The position numbers were made by a program, and so were the translations under genes. The notes under the pieces were generated by a model, which worked only from the letters and a program-made list of their open reading frames with translations, was not told where the DNA came from and did not search any database. Shown in pieces: positions 45,829-61,369 of a DNA stretch of 64,000 nt. Positions within the stretch are counted from its first letter, which is position 1. Each line of letters starts with the position of its first letter. Source of the DNA: Elysia crispata (lineage: Eukaryota; Mollusca; Gastropoda; Plakobranchidae); NCBI GenBank assembly GCA_033675545.1, contig JAWDGP010004696.1, positions 1 to 64,000 on the forward strand. Direction: 5' to 3'.

Positions 45829-45840
45829 GCATCAACAACA
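45521..45840 (+). repeat. CAA/CAG trinucleotide mosaic, about 320 bp
   Basis: Mixed CAA, CAG, GAA and CAT triplets. Poly-Val/Ala and poly-Leu frames on the other strand are artefacts. Confidence 0.97.
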
Positions 45841-46797
45841 TTCAAGAAATAATTTTTACTTTCTAAGGTAAAATTAAAAAAAAATCTTTTTTAATTTTAG
45901 ACTTATGCCCAAAATGATGACGTATAAACAAAAAGTTTCAAAGATACTGATCTGAATAACACCATACAGCAATAATTTTTTTAAACTTTCCCATGATTCA
46001 TTTGTTTCCGTTTGTGCTTTGAGAAAAAAAGCCAGTCGCAATCAAGATACGGAGAAAGTCTTACTATTATTTTTTTTTCAAATATGCTGATAGAAAAAAG
46101 TTAAAATATTGAAAAACAAAAGACGCCCAAGTTTTGCTACAGACGCATCAATGTCCCAGGCCCGGAATCGTCTAAGTTTCTGACAGTTTGGTCAACTCAT
46201 GATGATTTAAAAAAAAAAGATTTTTACTACAGAAATTCAACATATATATATTCTTTTGAAACATGTCACTAGATAGATCTACAATCTTTTCTATGAGGGG
46301 AAATTCTTTTTAAACTTCCCGCTTTACTCTGAATCATCGTGGAAGTTCTGTTAAGGTTTTTCTATTTTAGATCAGAATTTGGCTGAAGGTGGAAGTACAA
46401 AAGTTTCTCCAAATACTTAACTTATCTTTTTCTACCTGTCGTAATTTCGATGAGTTTGAAGAGACAAAACAACAGGGTTGGGAGTAGAGCGGACTGGTTT
46501 CTGAACACACCTCTCTTCTGAATTGTTCTCAAAGTAGCCTGAATGTTCATGACGAATTGAGGAAATATGGGATTACCGGTACCAAAAATGCATGTCTCAA
46601 TCGTCAGCCCTGACTGACAATCATGGAAAACTTGGTCGTTTCCGTGATCATTGTGACAAAAAATGATTCATGTACCAACATATTAGCAGCCTCGGGTAGC
46701 GAGAGAGAGATTTGATTTACAAGTCCTATAAGTCTGAAGCTCAAAGATTGAAGATGATCAGAGTAACCTCATAACCTTTTATCGTACCTTTATAATA

Positions 46798-47093
46798 TAG
46801 AATTCGTTGCCATTTGAAAGAAAAATAAGAGAGACAATAATTTATTCGGACACAGCGCTAATTAAGCCTAAAATAAGTTTCACCTTCAAGTCCAAATAAG
46901 GAATACCAATATTAGATAAACTAGCGCATACTATTTGTTGTCATTTAAAAGAAACATAACAGTATAAAACAGTTTTACAAGAGAGAAAAGTTTATTTAGA
47001 CGCAACACTAATTAAATCTGAAATAAATTTCATCTACAGTATTATTTCAAATATGGAATACCAGAATAGATAAATTAATTACTACACATGCCT
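46798..47093 (+). repeat. Diverged tandem duplication of about 135-160 bp
   Basis: Copy A (46798-46931) and copy B (46932-47093) align in order: 'gttgccatttgaaagaaa' with 'gttgtcatttaaaagaaa', 'gctaattaagcctaaaataa' with 'actaattaaatctgaaataa', and 'aggaataccaatattagata' with 'tggaataccagaatagataa'. An old duplication of unknown function. Confidence 0.75.
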
Positions 47094-47519
47094 CGATGAG
47101 CTTCGAAAGAATTGCTGTCTTTATACAATTTTTTTCAGATAGCATCTAAGAATTTTCAACGGGGAGTTTGAGAGAGCTAGCAATTTTTTTTGGGACAAAT
47201 CCCCATTATTGCAACTATTTTGACGTCTAAAATTTACTGCAAGATGTTGCGAGTCACGGTATACATTTGAAAATAGATAATAACTAGTTCAGCACATAAT
47301 TATGGTAATATGTATTACTAAGCTCACTTGATTTTTCCCACATCAACTCTTAAATCTGGTAACTCAGGTTTTGCCGATTTTCTGAAGTTATAACTATAAA
47401 AAATGATCGTATGATAGAGCGTATGCTTTTAGGGTTACAAGGTTTTTAGCGTCGCATGTTTTAGTCAGCCAGCCGGTCAGTGATTTCAGTTTTTGAGTAT
47501 GGATAGGAGGCGAATGATT

Positions 47520-47775
47520 TAGATAATTCAATCAATCAATCAATCAAATAACCACTTAATCAACCAATCAATAAAGCAATAGATCAATCAATTAAGCAAT
47601 CAATCCCTGAAATAATCAACCAAATCAATCAATCAACCTATCGAGCAATTAAGCAATCAAATAACCACTTAATCAACCAACCTATCAAGCAATTAACCAA
47701 TCAAATAACCACTTAATTAACCAATCAATAAAGCAAAATACCAATCAATGAACTAAAAAATCAATCATTTAAACC
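47520..47775 (+). repeat. Degenerate CAAT/AATC tetranucleotide repeat
   Basis: About 250 bp of AATCAATCAAT-type sequence with a higher-order unit containing 'caaataaccacttaatcaac' seen two to three times. Confidence 0.85.
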
Positions 47776-48282
47776 ACTGATCAGCCAATCTGTTATCCTA
47801 TTGAGATTATTAATGAATGAGCAAATCAATATGCCGCTAAGTTCATAACATTATAGCGTCCATTTGAAGCAGGTAGGTGTGAACTGGTCAATGTTTCCAT
47901 ATACTTGCGGGCGTAATTTTTTCCAGCCACGTTTTGTAAACCAGAAACGCATTGTATTCTTTTATTGTTTGTTTGTTGTTGTTTTTTCTAGACTCGTTGA
48001 AAAATATGAATTTGGATTCATTTCATTTGCTTGTTGAAGCATGTCCTCAACAAAATGATGTGTTTTTTTTGGGATTTTTTCAGCAATAATTGATGACTTT
48101 ATATGGGCCAAAAAAAAAAAAAAAAAAGGTAAAGATAGAAAACTAATAAATATCGCATGCGATTTTTCAATTCGCTGCAGGAATTACGCTTAAAAGTAAA
48201 TATAAATTATGATTTAATCTTTGTTCCTTGACAATACAGTTAAAAATGTAAAGCTGTCTACTTAGTATTTTATTGTCGAAGA

Positions 48283-48350
48283 AATGTTAGCGCGCGATAG
48301 CTAGCACTAACAATCGCTGGTACCGAGTTCAAATCCTAACTGGAGCCACT
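48283..48350 (+). mobile_element. tRNA-like fragment (A- and B-box)
   Basis: 'ttagcgcgcgatagctagca' (A-box-like) and AGTTCAAATCC (B-box, 48326-48336) at roughly tRNA spacing. The predicted arms do not pair well, so a SINE fragment is more likely than a tRNA gene. Confidence 0.4.
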
Positions 48351-50084
48351 AGGTGGAGGGTTCAGATTTGCTCTACCCGCACCTGTTCTTGGCTTGATTA
48401 ACAGTCGAATAGTCTCTGTTATGGATGTCGTGCACAGAATTACTGCCTAGAAGTTTGGAAATAACCAGTTATACAAATACCATGCTATACGCCGTAGTTT
48501 CGGTCTTATCAGATAGATTTTTGAAGAGAATGTGAGCTGAGAAACAAAGAACATCACCTGACAAAACAGCCTACCTTGAAGAAAATGCATGAGCATCTGT
48601 TAACTGCTGACTTACTCCCCTTGTACAGCATGCATTTTATGTTGAAACCACTACCACAGGTACCGATATTATCGTCTGCTGCATACTGGAAAGAGAAACA
48701 CCAGCTTGATAAACGGGAACTCTCGAACCCAAAATCTTGGAAATACAGTACGCTATTAAATCTTGCAAATTACGTCTCCTCCTGAGAACTCTACTCTCTA
48801 ACCCGAAGCTTTCTGTTACAGTGTGACCCAGAGTGGCAGAGAGTACAGAAAAACCAGGGGGCGCCACTGACCTGATGACAAGTTAAGCCCCGCCCCTTGT
48901 CGTTACATTCTATCCTGATATTTTATATCCATTGGAAAACGTCGGATCTTTATTTTCACCTATCCAGGGCTCCTCCCATACTGCCCTATTCTCTGTCCCT
49001 AACCAACCACATTATGCATATTCTTAGTATTTACAATTTTTCTGTGGTTTATTACAAATGTTATTTGAACATTTTCTTCCCTTCTTCGTACTTGACCCTC
49101 CTAAAGCGGATCGTCTCACATGCACGCACTAGCCTCAACCCTTCCCCATTAAACCAAATCTTTTCGAGACGCATTCTTCAATCCCTCTAACATTTTCAGT
49201 ATATTTTTTTTGTCCTTTACCTCAAAGCGCTGTATGTTAATCTCCCCAGCTTATTAACACCACACACTACACACTCTGCCTACAATCTACAGGCATTTTG
49301 ACAACACATATATCGTGTTCATATCTTCTTACTCGCATGGGTTCATTATTTCAGATCTAACTCGTCCATGGCAAGCAAGGCAAACTGAACCGTTCATTTT
49401 TTTTTTTACAAAGTTACACATTAGACAAGTCCTTGTTTTGTTGGAGAAAGTTTAGGAGATGAGGTGCCAGAAATCAAGCTCGGAACAATTCGTCTAGATC
49501 TCAACGCGTTTGGTCTGAGCTACGGGTACACACCCTCCACCTTCTTCCAGCCACTACCCACTTTGTTGTTTTATATTATTTCAATAGCATATCACATTCA
49601 TAATTTCTTGGAAATTAGTATAATGCTATATTTGGTTACTGATCTCATGCATTTTTCTATGTGCAGCTGCCAAGCAGGGTAGAGCTCATATAGCAGGAGC
49701 CTCACGTAAGATAAACCACCTCCGCCCCATACAGATGTGACGCTGCATTAAGCGCAGCCAATAGTAGAAAGTTCATTACATTCTGTCAACAACTACACCA
49801 ACTTTGAGAACGGCAAGTCCAGTGTGACGTCAACAGCATACGTCAAAATTTGAACTCGGCTATATCTGGACTTTCCCAATCTATTTGAAGATCCTTGTAG
49901 CGGCTCATTAAGTGGTTATACATTGCCACGAAAAGTACAAAGAGGTGCCCTGCTTTGCAGAAATTAATATTATTTGTATTTATAAATTATGATAACGATT
50001 TTAAAAAGATCTATGAATTAATTTGAGATTTTTCAAAATTTAAGCGTTCTTTGAATCACAAGAAATTTCCTGGTTGTATCTTGT

Positions 50085-50210
50085 CTGAACCACCTAAGGT
50101 TCGAGTCCCATCTATCAAGCCCTACCATTGACTTGATTGAAAGCCAACACTTATGTGAACTTCCGGAAGTTAAGAGCAGATTACTCTAGCGAAGTAGAAC
50201 TGACTGTAAA
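50085..50210 (+). mobile_element. Possible tRNA-derived SINE 3' part
   Basis: Perfect B-box GGTTCGAGTCC at 50098-50108. No clear A-box upstream. Confidence 0.3.
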
Positions 50211-50580
50211 GAAAAGATGTGCGTTGCACTTCTAATTTAATATTCTGGTGAAACTTTTGACTCATACGTTAAATACGAAAGTTGTCTTGAAAAAAATATT
50301 TCGATAGTTGTTTTTTTTTAAAAGAGACAAAAACAATGCAGATTCAAGGTATAGATTTAAGTGTTTTCATAGTTTTGTTTCATGGTAAAGAGCTTTCCAG
50401 CACAACAGTTTGTTAGAAATGAATTCAGTCACATCTTAAGGGAAAAAAAAGAGACACTCTTTGTTATGATCTTTTCCTCTTCATTCTTTCAATATTTAGC
50501 CCATTGAGGACAATGATTACTCAGCTATATTCGAGCTAAAAAGTAAAAAAAAAATCAAGGATAAAATATAAACAACAACA

Positions 50581-50948
<368 letters not shown>

Positions 50949-51048
50949 GCAAACACTGGCAAACTTCTTTCCCTATAAAACTCTATAACCATTTTGCAGT
51001 GTGAGCACAGTGTAACTCCATCCCCACTCATTGCCACCTCATGCCTCT

Positions 51049-51427
<379 letters not shown>

Positions 51428-51429
51428 AG

Positions 51430-53820
51430 TCTCATCCTTCTACCCAAACTACCCACTCAGCTTCGATCCCCGGGCCGCCCCAAAGTGTCCTGGTAACTTG
51501 AAACTGGCGAGAAGGAAAGAGCTGAGGAGGCTTTTAGGTCCACCAGTTGTCTGACAAAGGGGGAGAAGGTGTCTGTGTGATACTCTGTTTCACTTCGTCA
51601 CCGTACGTTCATGGTAAAGCTATGACATTTATAATGAAAGATTTAAAAAAAAAAGATATACATTCTCCGAATGCTTATTCAGACATTGTAGTATAAAGAG
51701 CTAAATTTACTATTGGAATAAGCATTCAACATTTTTGGTGGGTTTCTGTTTGTTGACTTATTTATTTATTTAATTTAATTTAATTTTTATTGTCTATTTT
51801 AAAATTAAAATAGAAAAAAAAAAGGTGGAGGATAGATTTCGTGGACAGCAGCAGTAGACAAAGTCCAAAACCGTTTTTATAATTCTTATCTTAATGTGCT
51901 TTTAATGAATAAAAAAAAAAAAAACGATGAAAAGCTAGCAGTAACCAACAATATTTTGGCCACCCTACCATCATTCTCACATGTAGAACTGGTGAAAAAA
52001 ATTTATCAAACTATTGATTTATGATTGTTTCAAAGGTCAGGCTGATTGATTTGACACAACTTTGACCCTGTCTTGATATTTTCCCCTTTCTGTTAAATAA
52101 TATATATATATATTTTATAAATCTCTTAATTTCTTGCTTATTTCGGCTGATTTCGTACTGCTGATAAGAACAATAACCTAATTTTGTTTCATTTATAAAA
52201 CCTATTTATCCTCAGATTATTTTAGGTATTATTATCCGATAACTATTTGAGAAACGGAAGTTGAGCACAACATTTTTATAAGCATTAACAATATTACAAT
52301 TGCACCAGCAAAAAATAAAGCATCTTCTCAGAATTACATTAGAGTAATCCTATCAGCTTCATATATTATTGAAATATTGAAAAAAAACAGACACTTTTCC
52401 TCGCTATTTCCGGGCCAAGTTCGACAGAAACCAACCATAATATTAGTTTTCTCCACTAGATCTAGGTTCTAAGATAGTAAGGAATATATTAATTATGCTC
52501 AAATTTTCCTCAAAACAACTTACTGTTTCTTATCTAGAACTTTCCAGATTCATCGATATAACTTTATAAATGGCGCCCAAACCCTAGATCTACCCAATGC
52601 TAGTCTAAACACTCACGTGATAAACTTCCCGCCAACAGAATCCAGAAGTCTGCATATCTACTGTGAGCTTCCGGTTGGGAGATATTCCATCGTTATGAGC
52701 TTGGCTCTGTGATGACGCTATTGGGATATTTTACCAGCACCGGATGGATGACGTGTCGAGACCCTTGCGTCATGGGATGCTCTTGTCACGTGACCAGCAA
52801 TAGGAATTCTATTGGCTAAAGTCTTGTAGTGCCTACTGTGAAAGTATTTTTGTTTTTGTTATTTTTTTTGTTAAGAATGTCGTTACCCTAGCCGACCAAC
52901 CTACCCCAAATGTTCAGAGATTGGGTTGACATTTCTCCACATCTGAAGAACCACAACGAGGTTTGTCATTTCTCGTCAGATCTTCGATAAAACACACCCT
53001 CATCATGCTTGTGAGAAATTTCGCGAGGGTTTAATAATTTATTTTGAAGTCATCATATCCTTTACGGAGGTACCATAATTATTTATGTCATCGTTCCTTG
53101 AAAACTTTTTAAATCACTGGTTTTTTTTTGTATAACTTACAAAGCAGTTGTTTCACGTATTTAGTAGTCTTCAAAACGTAAGATATACAGAAAGAAGTCA
53201 TATGGGCTGATGACTGTCAGGCGGAATACAAGATGGTTGAAACAAATAAATAAAATAAAATAAAATAAAATGAATAAGTATAACGTCTCAGTTTTGCCGA
53301 TATTCAGCAAGAACCAAAGACTAGCGAGTCCGTCGAAATTCTTATGAATTAATCATAATAATCAGTACCAAACTCTCAAGAATTGAGACGTTAGAACAAC
53401 AAAACTCGAGAAGTGAGACTTGCGCCAGCGACTACCACAACACCAGGAGACGCCCCAGACCCGAGAGATGGGAGGCGAGGGCCAGGGGAGAGCTGCACTG
53501 GAGCCCTGGTCTGGGGACCACCTCGAGTCACGTGAGTTCAATGTCACAGTTGTTGGAGTCGAGTGGACTGGGCCACCTCCCCAGGGAATGGGCTGCACCG
53601 TGCGGTCACGGTGATTGTCCGGCAGTGTCCACTAAGATCTGGACTGGGCGAGGTCAGACATGGGGTCAGTCCAGGGCGTTTCTGGGGATTTGGTCTCGTC
53701 CTCAGAGAGATCAAGTTAAAATCGGGTTCTATGTATTACGTTAGAGGAATAAGAATAAAATACAGATTTGGAATTAGTAAAGGACTGGAAGATGAAGTTT
53801 AATGGCTAGATGAAAACAAG
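51430..53820 (+). other. Mostly unique sequence, no recognised gene
   Basis: AT-rich until a GC-richer block at about 53420-53720, where short ORFs are open in several frames on both strands. None is recognisable. A promoter-like patch lies inside (see 52561-52830). Confidence 0.4.
52561..52830. promoter_or_regulatory. Promoter-like patch with CLEAR/USF palindrome
   Basis: Contains GTCACGTGAC (52785-52794, the full palindromic E-box bound by USF or TFEB-type bHLH-Zip factors), another TCACGTGA (52613-52620), CRE/AP-1-like TGACGTG and TTGCGTCA, an Ets-like CTTCCGG and an inverted CCAAT (ATTGG near 52811). The density of palindromic sites is unlike the surroundings. No adjacent gene identified. 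Confidence 0.35.
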
Positions 53821-53824
53821 GGAC

Positions 53825-53827
<3 letters not shown>

Positions 53828-53866
<39 letters not shown>

Positions 53867-54055
53867 AGAGAGAGATACGGAGAGAGAGGCAGACAGACAG
53901 ACAGTCAGACAGAGAGTCATAGAGACAGAGACAGAGAATGAGAGAGAAGTGAGATAGAGAGAGAGAGAGAGATAGAGAGAGAGAGATACGGAGAGAGAGT
54001 CATAGAGACAGAGACAGAGAATGAGAGAGAAGTGAGATAGAGAGAGAGATAGAAA
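53828..54055 (+). repeat. (GT)n plus duplicated GA-rich block
   Basis: About 35 bp of GT, then GA-rich sequence in which 'tcatagagacagagacagag' and its surroundings occur twice (about 53918 and 54000). Confidence 0.9.
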
Positions 54056-54394
54056 GTGATGGATTGAAATACAGAATGACAGGCAACAGACAGAAAAGAA
54101 ATGTTGAAAGATTAGCTCAGTAGGTCCAAAGAAAAAGGGTAATAATTATTATAAAGAAAAGTTGAATATGGAGGGATGGCGGATGAATCTGTGTGTGAGC
54201 AGTGTGTGTTTGGGGGGGGGGGGAGGGAGGGGGAATGGAGGTTGCCGGAAAGGATGGCTTAATCACAACATTGTTTTGTAGCGGCAACTATTGCAGCTCA
54301 AATATTGAGCCTCTCGCGTGATGATGGTTGCTTGCCCAGAAATGTCATACTCGCTGTTTAGTAATATCTGTTTTTGTTTCTCTCTTTCGCTACT

Positions 54395-54399
<5 letters not shown>

Positions 54400-54464
<65 letters not shown>

Positions 54465-54465
54465 A
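54400..54465 (+). repeat. (CT)n microsatellite
   Basis: About 65 bp of CT, followed by a short CA run. Confidence 0.96.
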
Positions 54466-54963
54466 TCTCACAAACAGACACACACACACACTCTCTCTCT
54501 TTCTCTCTCAAAGTCTCCACTATAGTAGAGGATGGAGCCAAAACAAAAGCTCATACCCCCAGTCGCCAACTTTATAGTATCTAACACACAGCTTGGCATT
54601 TTTTTTCTGGAAGTAACGCCAGTGCTTTAAAAACAGTTGAAGTTTTCTCTAATGCTATTGATTCAAAGCTCAAAAGACGAGAGAAGCTGTAAGTTGTTAA
54701 AATGTTTTTGCTTAAATTTGAAAACTGTTATCGATAAGAAGAGAGGAAATCGGATTTGGATTTCCGTTTCTTTTTTTTTATTTTATTAGACAACAATTTT
54801 ATACTTGTTTTTGCTTTTGCGCATTTCCATATAACTGTGGCAACTGGAACAGAACTGGCAGTGTTTAACTCAAGCACCGCAGAACTGTCATGTCGGGTTG
54901 TGCGGGATGTTGTCAGCAGAACTACAGAGGTGTCCAACCATTTGCTCACCCGAGTTTATCCGC

Positions 54964-54966
<3 letters not shown>

Positions 54967-55041
<75 letters not shown>
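54967..55041 (+). repeat. (CT)n microsatellite
   Basis: About 75 bp of uninterrupted CT. Confidence 0.97.
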
Positions 55042-55044
<3 letters not shown>

Positions 55045-55127
55045 ATGCAGAAAACAGACAAAAGCATGACAGCAAGGTAAGAGATGAAAGGGAAAGTATT
55101 ACAGAGACCGGAGAGAGGAAGAGAAAG

Positions 55128-55463
<336 letters not shown>

Positions 55464-55469
55464 CAAAGG

Positions 55470-56497
55470 AGAGAATGTGAGCATGTTTACTCACACCCAG
55501 TGGTCTGTTGACCCCCACTCTTTGTGGCCCACACAATCCGTTGTTTGTCTGCTTGTTGCTCGTTGTTTGTCTGTTGTTTCTCGCTTGACCTCTCGTATCC
55601 CCGATACTCCAGGTCCTGGTTAGAGACCCAGGCCAGGGGGAGTGTGGTGGGGGTTCTCTGTCTGGGCGCCACACCGACCTGGCATACACGCAGCCCTCTG
55701 CGCCAGGGAGATGCCGGGGAGATGTGGATACTCTAGATATGGGACGAGAGCTCGGCGCATAGCTCTAGAGTGGTGGTGGCGGTGGAGGCTGGCTGGAGAG
55801 GTTAGGAAGACATGCGGGAGAAATGGACACCTTTTCTTAAAGTGGACAATTCTACCAGAAAAAAAATATTACCAAATATAACATTGAAAAAAAAAAGAGA
55901 GACAAAAATGATTTTTAGAAAAGTATCCGGAATCTCATGAAAACAGATACTAGTCGGATCCTATTTGTTCCGCAGAGAATCAACAAACAGAAAATAGAAT
56001 GTGCAGTAAAGATTCGATAATGGTTCAAAAACATTCGGCTAAAACCAAAAGGCAGCTTAGGACAAGAAAGTCAAGAAAAATAGAAATGTTACTTTTTTAC
56101 AAATAAGGAAAAAAATTACTATGATGCTGCATAACTAATTGTGTAGAAACAATGCAATTTGATGTTGAGAAATGTTTGAAGAAACAAGGAGAAGATTTTT
56201 TCCATGGTAACTCTGAGTTACCACAGAATATCACATTTAAGCCTTAGTTTGTCGAAATTAAGAGACACAATTATTACAATAAATGTTTTCATCCTGAATG
56301 AGTTGTAGAGAAACAGGAAAGAAAAAAAAATGTGTGAGAAAAAAAAAAGAGGGGGGGTTGTGAAAAGATAATAAGGGTAAGGTGAATACTACGAACATCA
56401 ACATCAATAAAAACAACAATGGCAGCAAATACAACAGTAGCAGAATTTTTATATTATTAACATTGCAGTTCTTGATATTATACTAATATTATAATTA
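55470..56497 (+). other. Unique sequence, no recognised gene
   Basis: GC-richer block at 55500-55830 with short unrecognised ORFs, then AT-rich DNA. Confidence 0.4.
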
Positions 56498-56700
<203 letters not shown>

Positions 56701-56860
56701 ATTGCCGCCATCATCGTCATCTTTTCAAATGACCAAAGGCGTTTCACATCTTGTTTTAAAATGTCTTCCATGTAACTCTTGCAAACTTAAATATAGAAAA
56801 CTAATTGAACGGAGTTTTTGTATCCAAAACTTGCAGCACAATCAAGAGAGGGTGACTCAT

Positions 56861-56969
56861 CCCTCCCCTCTCATTAATTATCAGGGACCTTCCTCAATAT
56901 GTCTACACTTCCCTCCCCTCTCATTAATTATCAGGGACCCTCCTCAATATGTCTACACTTCCCTCCCCG
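56861..56969 (+). repeat. 50-bp tandem repeat, 2.2 copies
   Basis: Two near-identical 50-bp units beginning 'ccctcccctctcattaatta' at 56861 and 56911, plus the start of a third. Confidence 0.95.
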
Positions 56970-58036
56970 AACCGTCAGCAGAAATAAACAATTTCCTGGC
57001 CAAAGTACAAGTACATGCAACCCCGGGTGTTTCGGCCGCAACATTTTGAGCTCTGGTTTCAGATTTATTTTAAAAGCCGGTTGGAAACATTTAACGATGG
57101 CGACCCGAGACAGAAAGTGGTGGTATGAATATTCATGAGGTGTCGCTCTACGGACGGCAACTGCCTTGCACCGGGCCGCAAGGGCAATAAACATGCTGGC
57201 TTACACTCTGGCACGAGTTGTGGCACTTTGGGTCCACTCCAGCGACGTGGCGGGCGGGCAGCCGCTCCGACCTTTTGGGTGGTGCTGGGCGGTGTTGGGC
57301 GGTGCTTAGAAAAAAAAAAAAATTAAAAAAGAAAAATAGTGAAACCCTCAAATACTGTGGATAGTATTTTTTTTTTTTTTTTTTTTTTTATTCTCAAACC
57401 GATTATTTTACTAGTAATCTGAATTGATTTTCTTATGTGTTTTTTTAACAATAGCTTGAGGTGCAAAGTCCTATGATTTTTAGGGAAAAAATCTTGTTGT
57501 AGGACCAGATCTTTACGAACGTGGCCATATTCTCTCTCTTCTGGTGTCTAGAGATGCTAAGACTCTACCCGACCTGGACTTCAGTTTTAAGCTCCCTTAT
57601 TTTTTTTGCAGGAGACGTTAAATTTATGTCAAGCCATGGATAGTTTTTCTTTTTTTTTCGTTTTTGTTTTGATTTGATTTTTTTTTTTGGCGGGGAGATA
57701 GTATTTAGGTGTGAGCTGACTCAAGAATCAGTAATCTTTCATAAAATTAAACTCGCACGTCCATTTTTATGTCTCAAGGCTCTAACTATCGGTCACCCCA
57801 AAAGCTGCAAGACATAAATCATACTGTGGAATGAGTTGGCCCATCAATTTTAGTTTGCAATCCTCTATCGATTCCAGAAAATTCGGAACTATCCAAGTCT
57901 TGGGTAAGAAATATGCTGAGGTGAAAAATCGGACAAGGCTAGGGATGGAGTTTTTCTGCTGGATTTGGCGCTAAAAATAGATGTAGTAAATTCTAGTGCA
58001 TTGTCTAAAAGTGGAGAAACTAACGTTGGAGTTGTG
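56970..58036 (+). other. Unique sequence with homopolymer runs
   Basis: GC-richer at 57000-57300, a poly-T run near 57368-57389, and no recognised gene. Confidence 0.4.
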
Positions 58037-58037
58037 A

Positions 58038-60275
<2,238 letters not shown>

Positions 60276-60692
60276 TATTATTTATTTTAATGGTTGTTGT
60301 TAAAGATGCCGTGAATTATTTATTTTAATGGTTGTTGTCAAAGATGCCGTGAATTATTTATTTTAATGGTTGTTGTTTAAGATGCCGTGAATTATTTATT
60401 TTAATGGTTGTTGTTTAAGATGCCGTGAATTATTTATTTTAATGTTTGTTGTTTAAGATGCCGTGAATTATTTATTTTAATGTTTGTTGTTTAAGATGCC
60501 GTGAATTATTTATTTTAATGTTTGTTGTTTAAGATGCCGTGAATTATTTATTTTAATGTTTGTTGTTTAAGATGCCGTGAATTATTTATTTTAATGTTTG
60601 TTGTTTAAGATGCCGTGAATTATTTATTTTAATGTTTGTTGTTTAAGATGCCGTGAATTATTTATTTTAATGGTTGTTGTTTAAGATGCCGC
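60276..60692 (+). repeat. 38-bp minisatellite, about 11 copies
   Basis: Unit 'aagatgccgtgaattattta' plus 'ttttaatgtttgttgttt'. Outer copies carry ATGG and inner copies ATGT in the second part. Confidence 0.97.
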
Positions 60693-60699
60693 GACTATT

Positions 60700-60790
60700 A
60701 ACCGACCTGCCGTGCATTATTGTTTTGTATGCCCCAAGGAAACATGTCAACTCCCATCAGTAAAATTTCTTGGCCAACCCGCTTAATTTA
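60700..60790 (+). repeat. Dispersed direct repeat, copy A
   Basis: About 90-100 bp including 'ttttgtatgccccaaggaaa' and 'catgtcaactcccatcagta', repeated with divergence at 61262-61361. Confidence 0.8.
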
Positions 60791-61049
60791 GGTATTGAAC
60801 TTGCTGTTTGGTTTTAAACTTTTCTCCATAATTTGATTCATGAGTTTTTATTCTATTTTCTATAGCGATTCTATTGAGGAAAAATAAAATAAAATCAATT
60901 TTCGATTTAAAATCTGTTGAACAATCCTTCATTAATTTTGAAGAATAGCGCAAATTTGACTTCTCTCTCACACCTTACACAAAAAATCATTGTCGAACGA
61001 AATGCCCCATAAAATTTGTCTCACAGCTTCGATTCAAACTGAGAAGTGG

Positions 61050-61215
61050 GTCACGTCTGCTGCAGTGCCTTGTGTCAACCGCCATTAATGCGGTGTGGCG
61101 CTCAGAGTGCGCGCATGCTCCTGTCACGAAAGAGGGACGGCGTTTCCGGCGCAGCAATGGCGTAACTTCCGCTCTGCCTCACACCAGATCCTGAACGGCG
61201 TCCACACAGCTGTGA
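61050..61215. promoter_or_regulatory. CpG-rich promoter-like patch
   Basis: Between the two dispersed repeat copies. Contains GCGCGCATGC (near NRF-1 type), 'tttccggcg' and ACTTCCGC (Ets-type) and CAATGGCG (YY1-like). No adjacent exon found, so function is inference. Confidence 0.25.
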
Positions 61216-61261
61216 CACAAGTAATTACGGCGAGCGTGGCACGGCTCTTGTTTATGATGGT

Positions 61262-61361
61262 CTGACTCTCTATCCAACCTGCGGTGCAGGATTCTTTTGT
61301 ATGCCCCAGGGAAACATGTCGGCCCCCATCAGTAAAACTTCTTGCCTAACGGTTTAATTTG
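61262..61361 (+). repeat. Dispersed direct repeat, copy B
   Basis: Matches 60700-60790 through 'ttttgtatgccccagggaaa' and 'catgtcggcccccatcagta', ending in a shared 'taattt'. Here it is not attached to the 38-bp array. Confidence 0.8.
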
Positions 61362-61369
61362 ACATGTTT

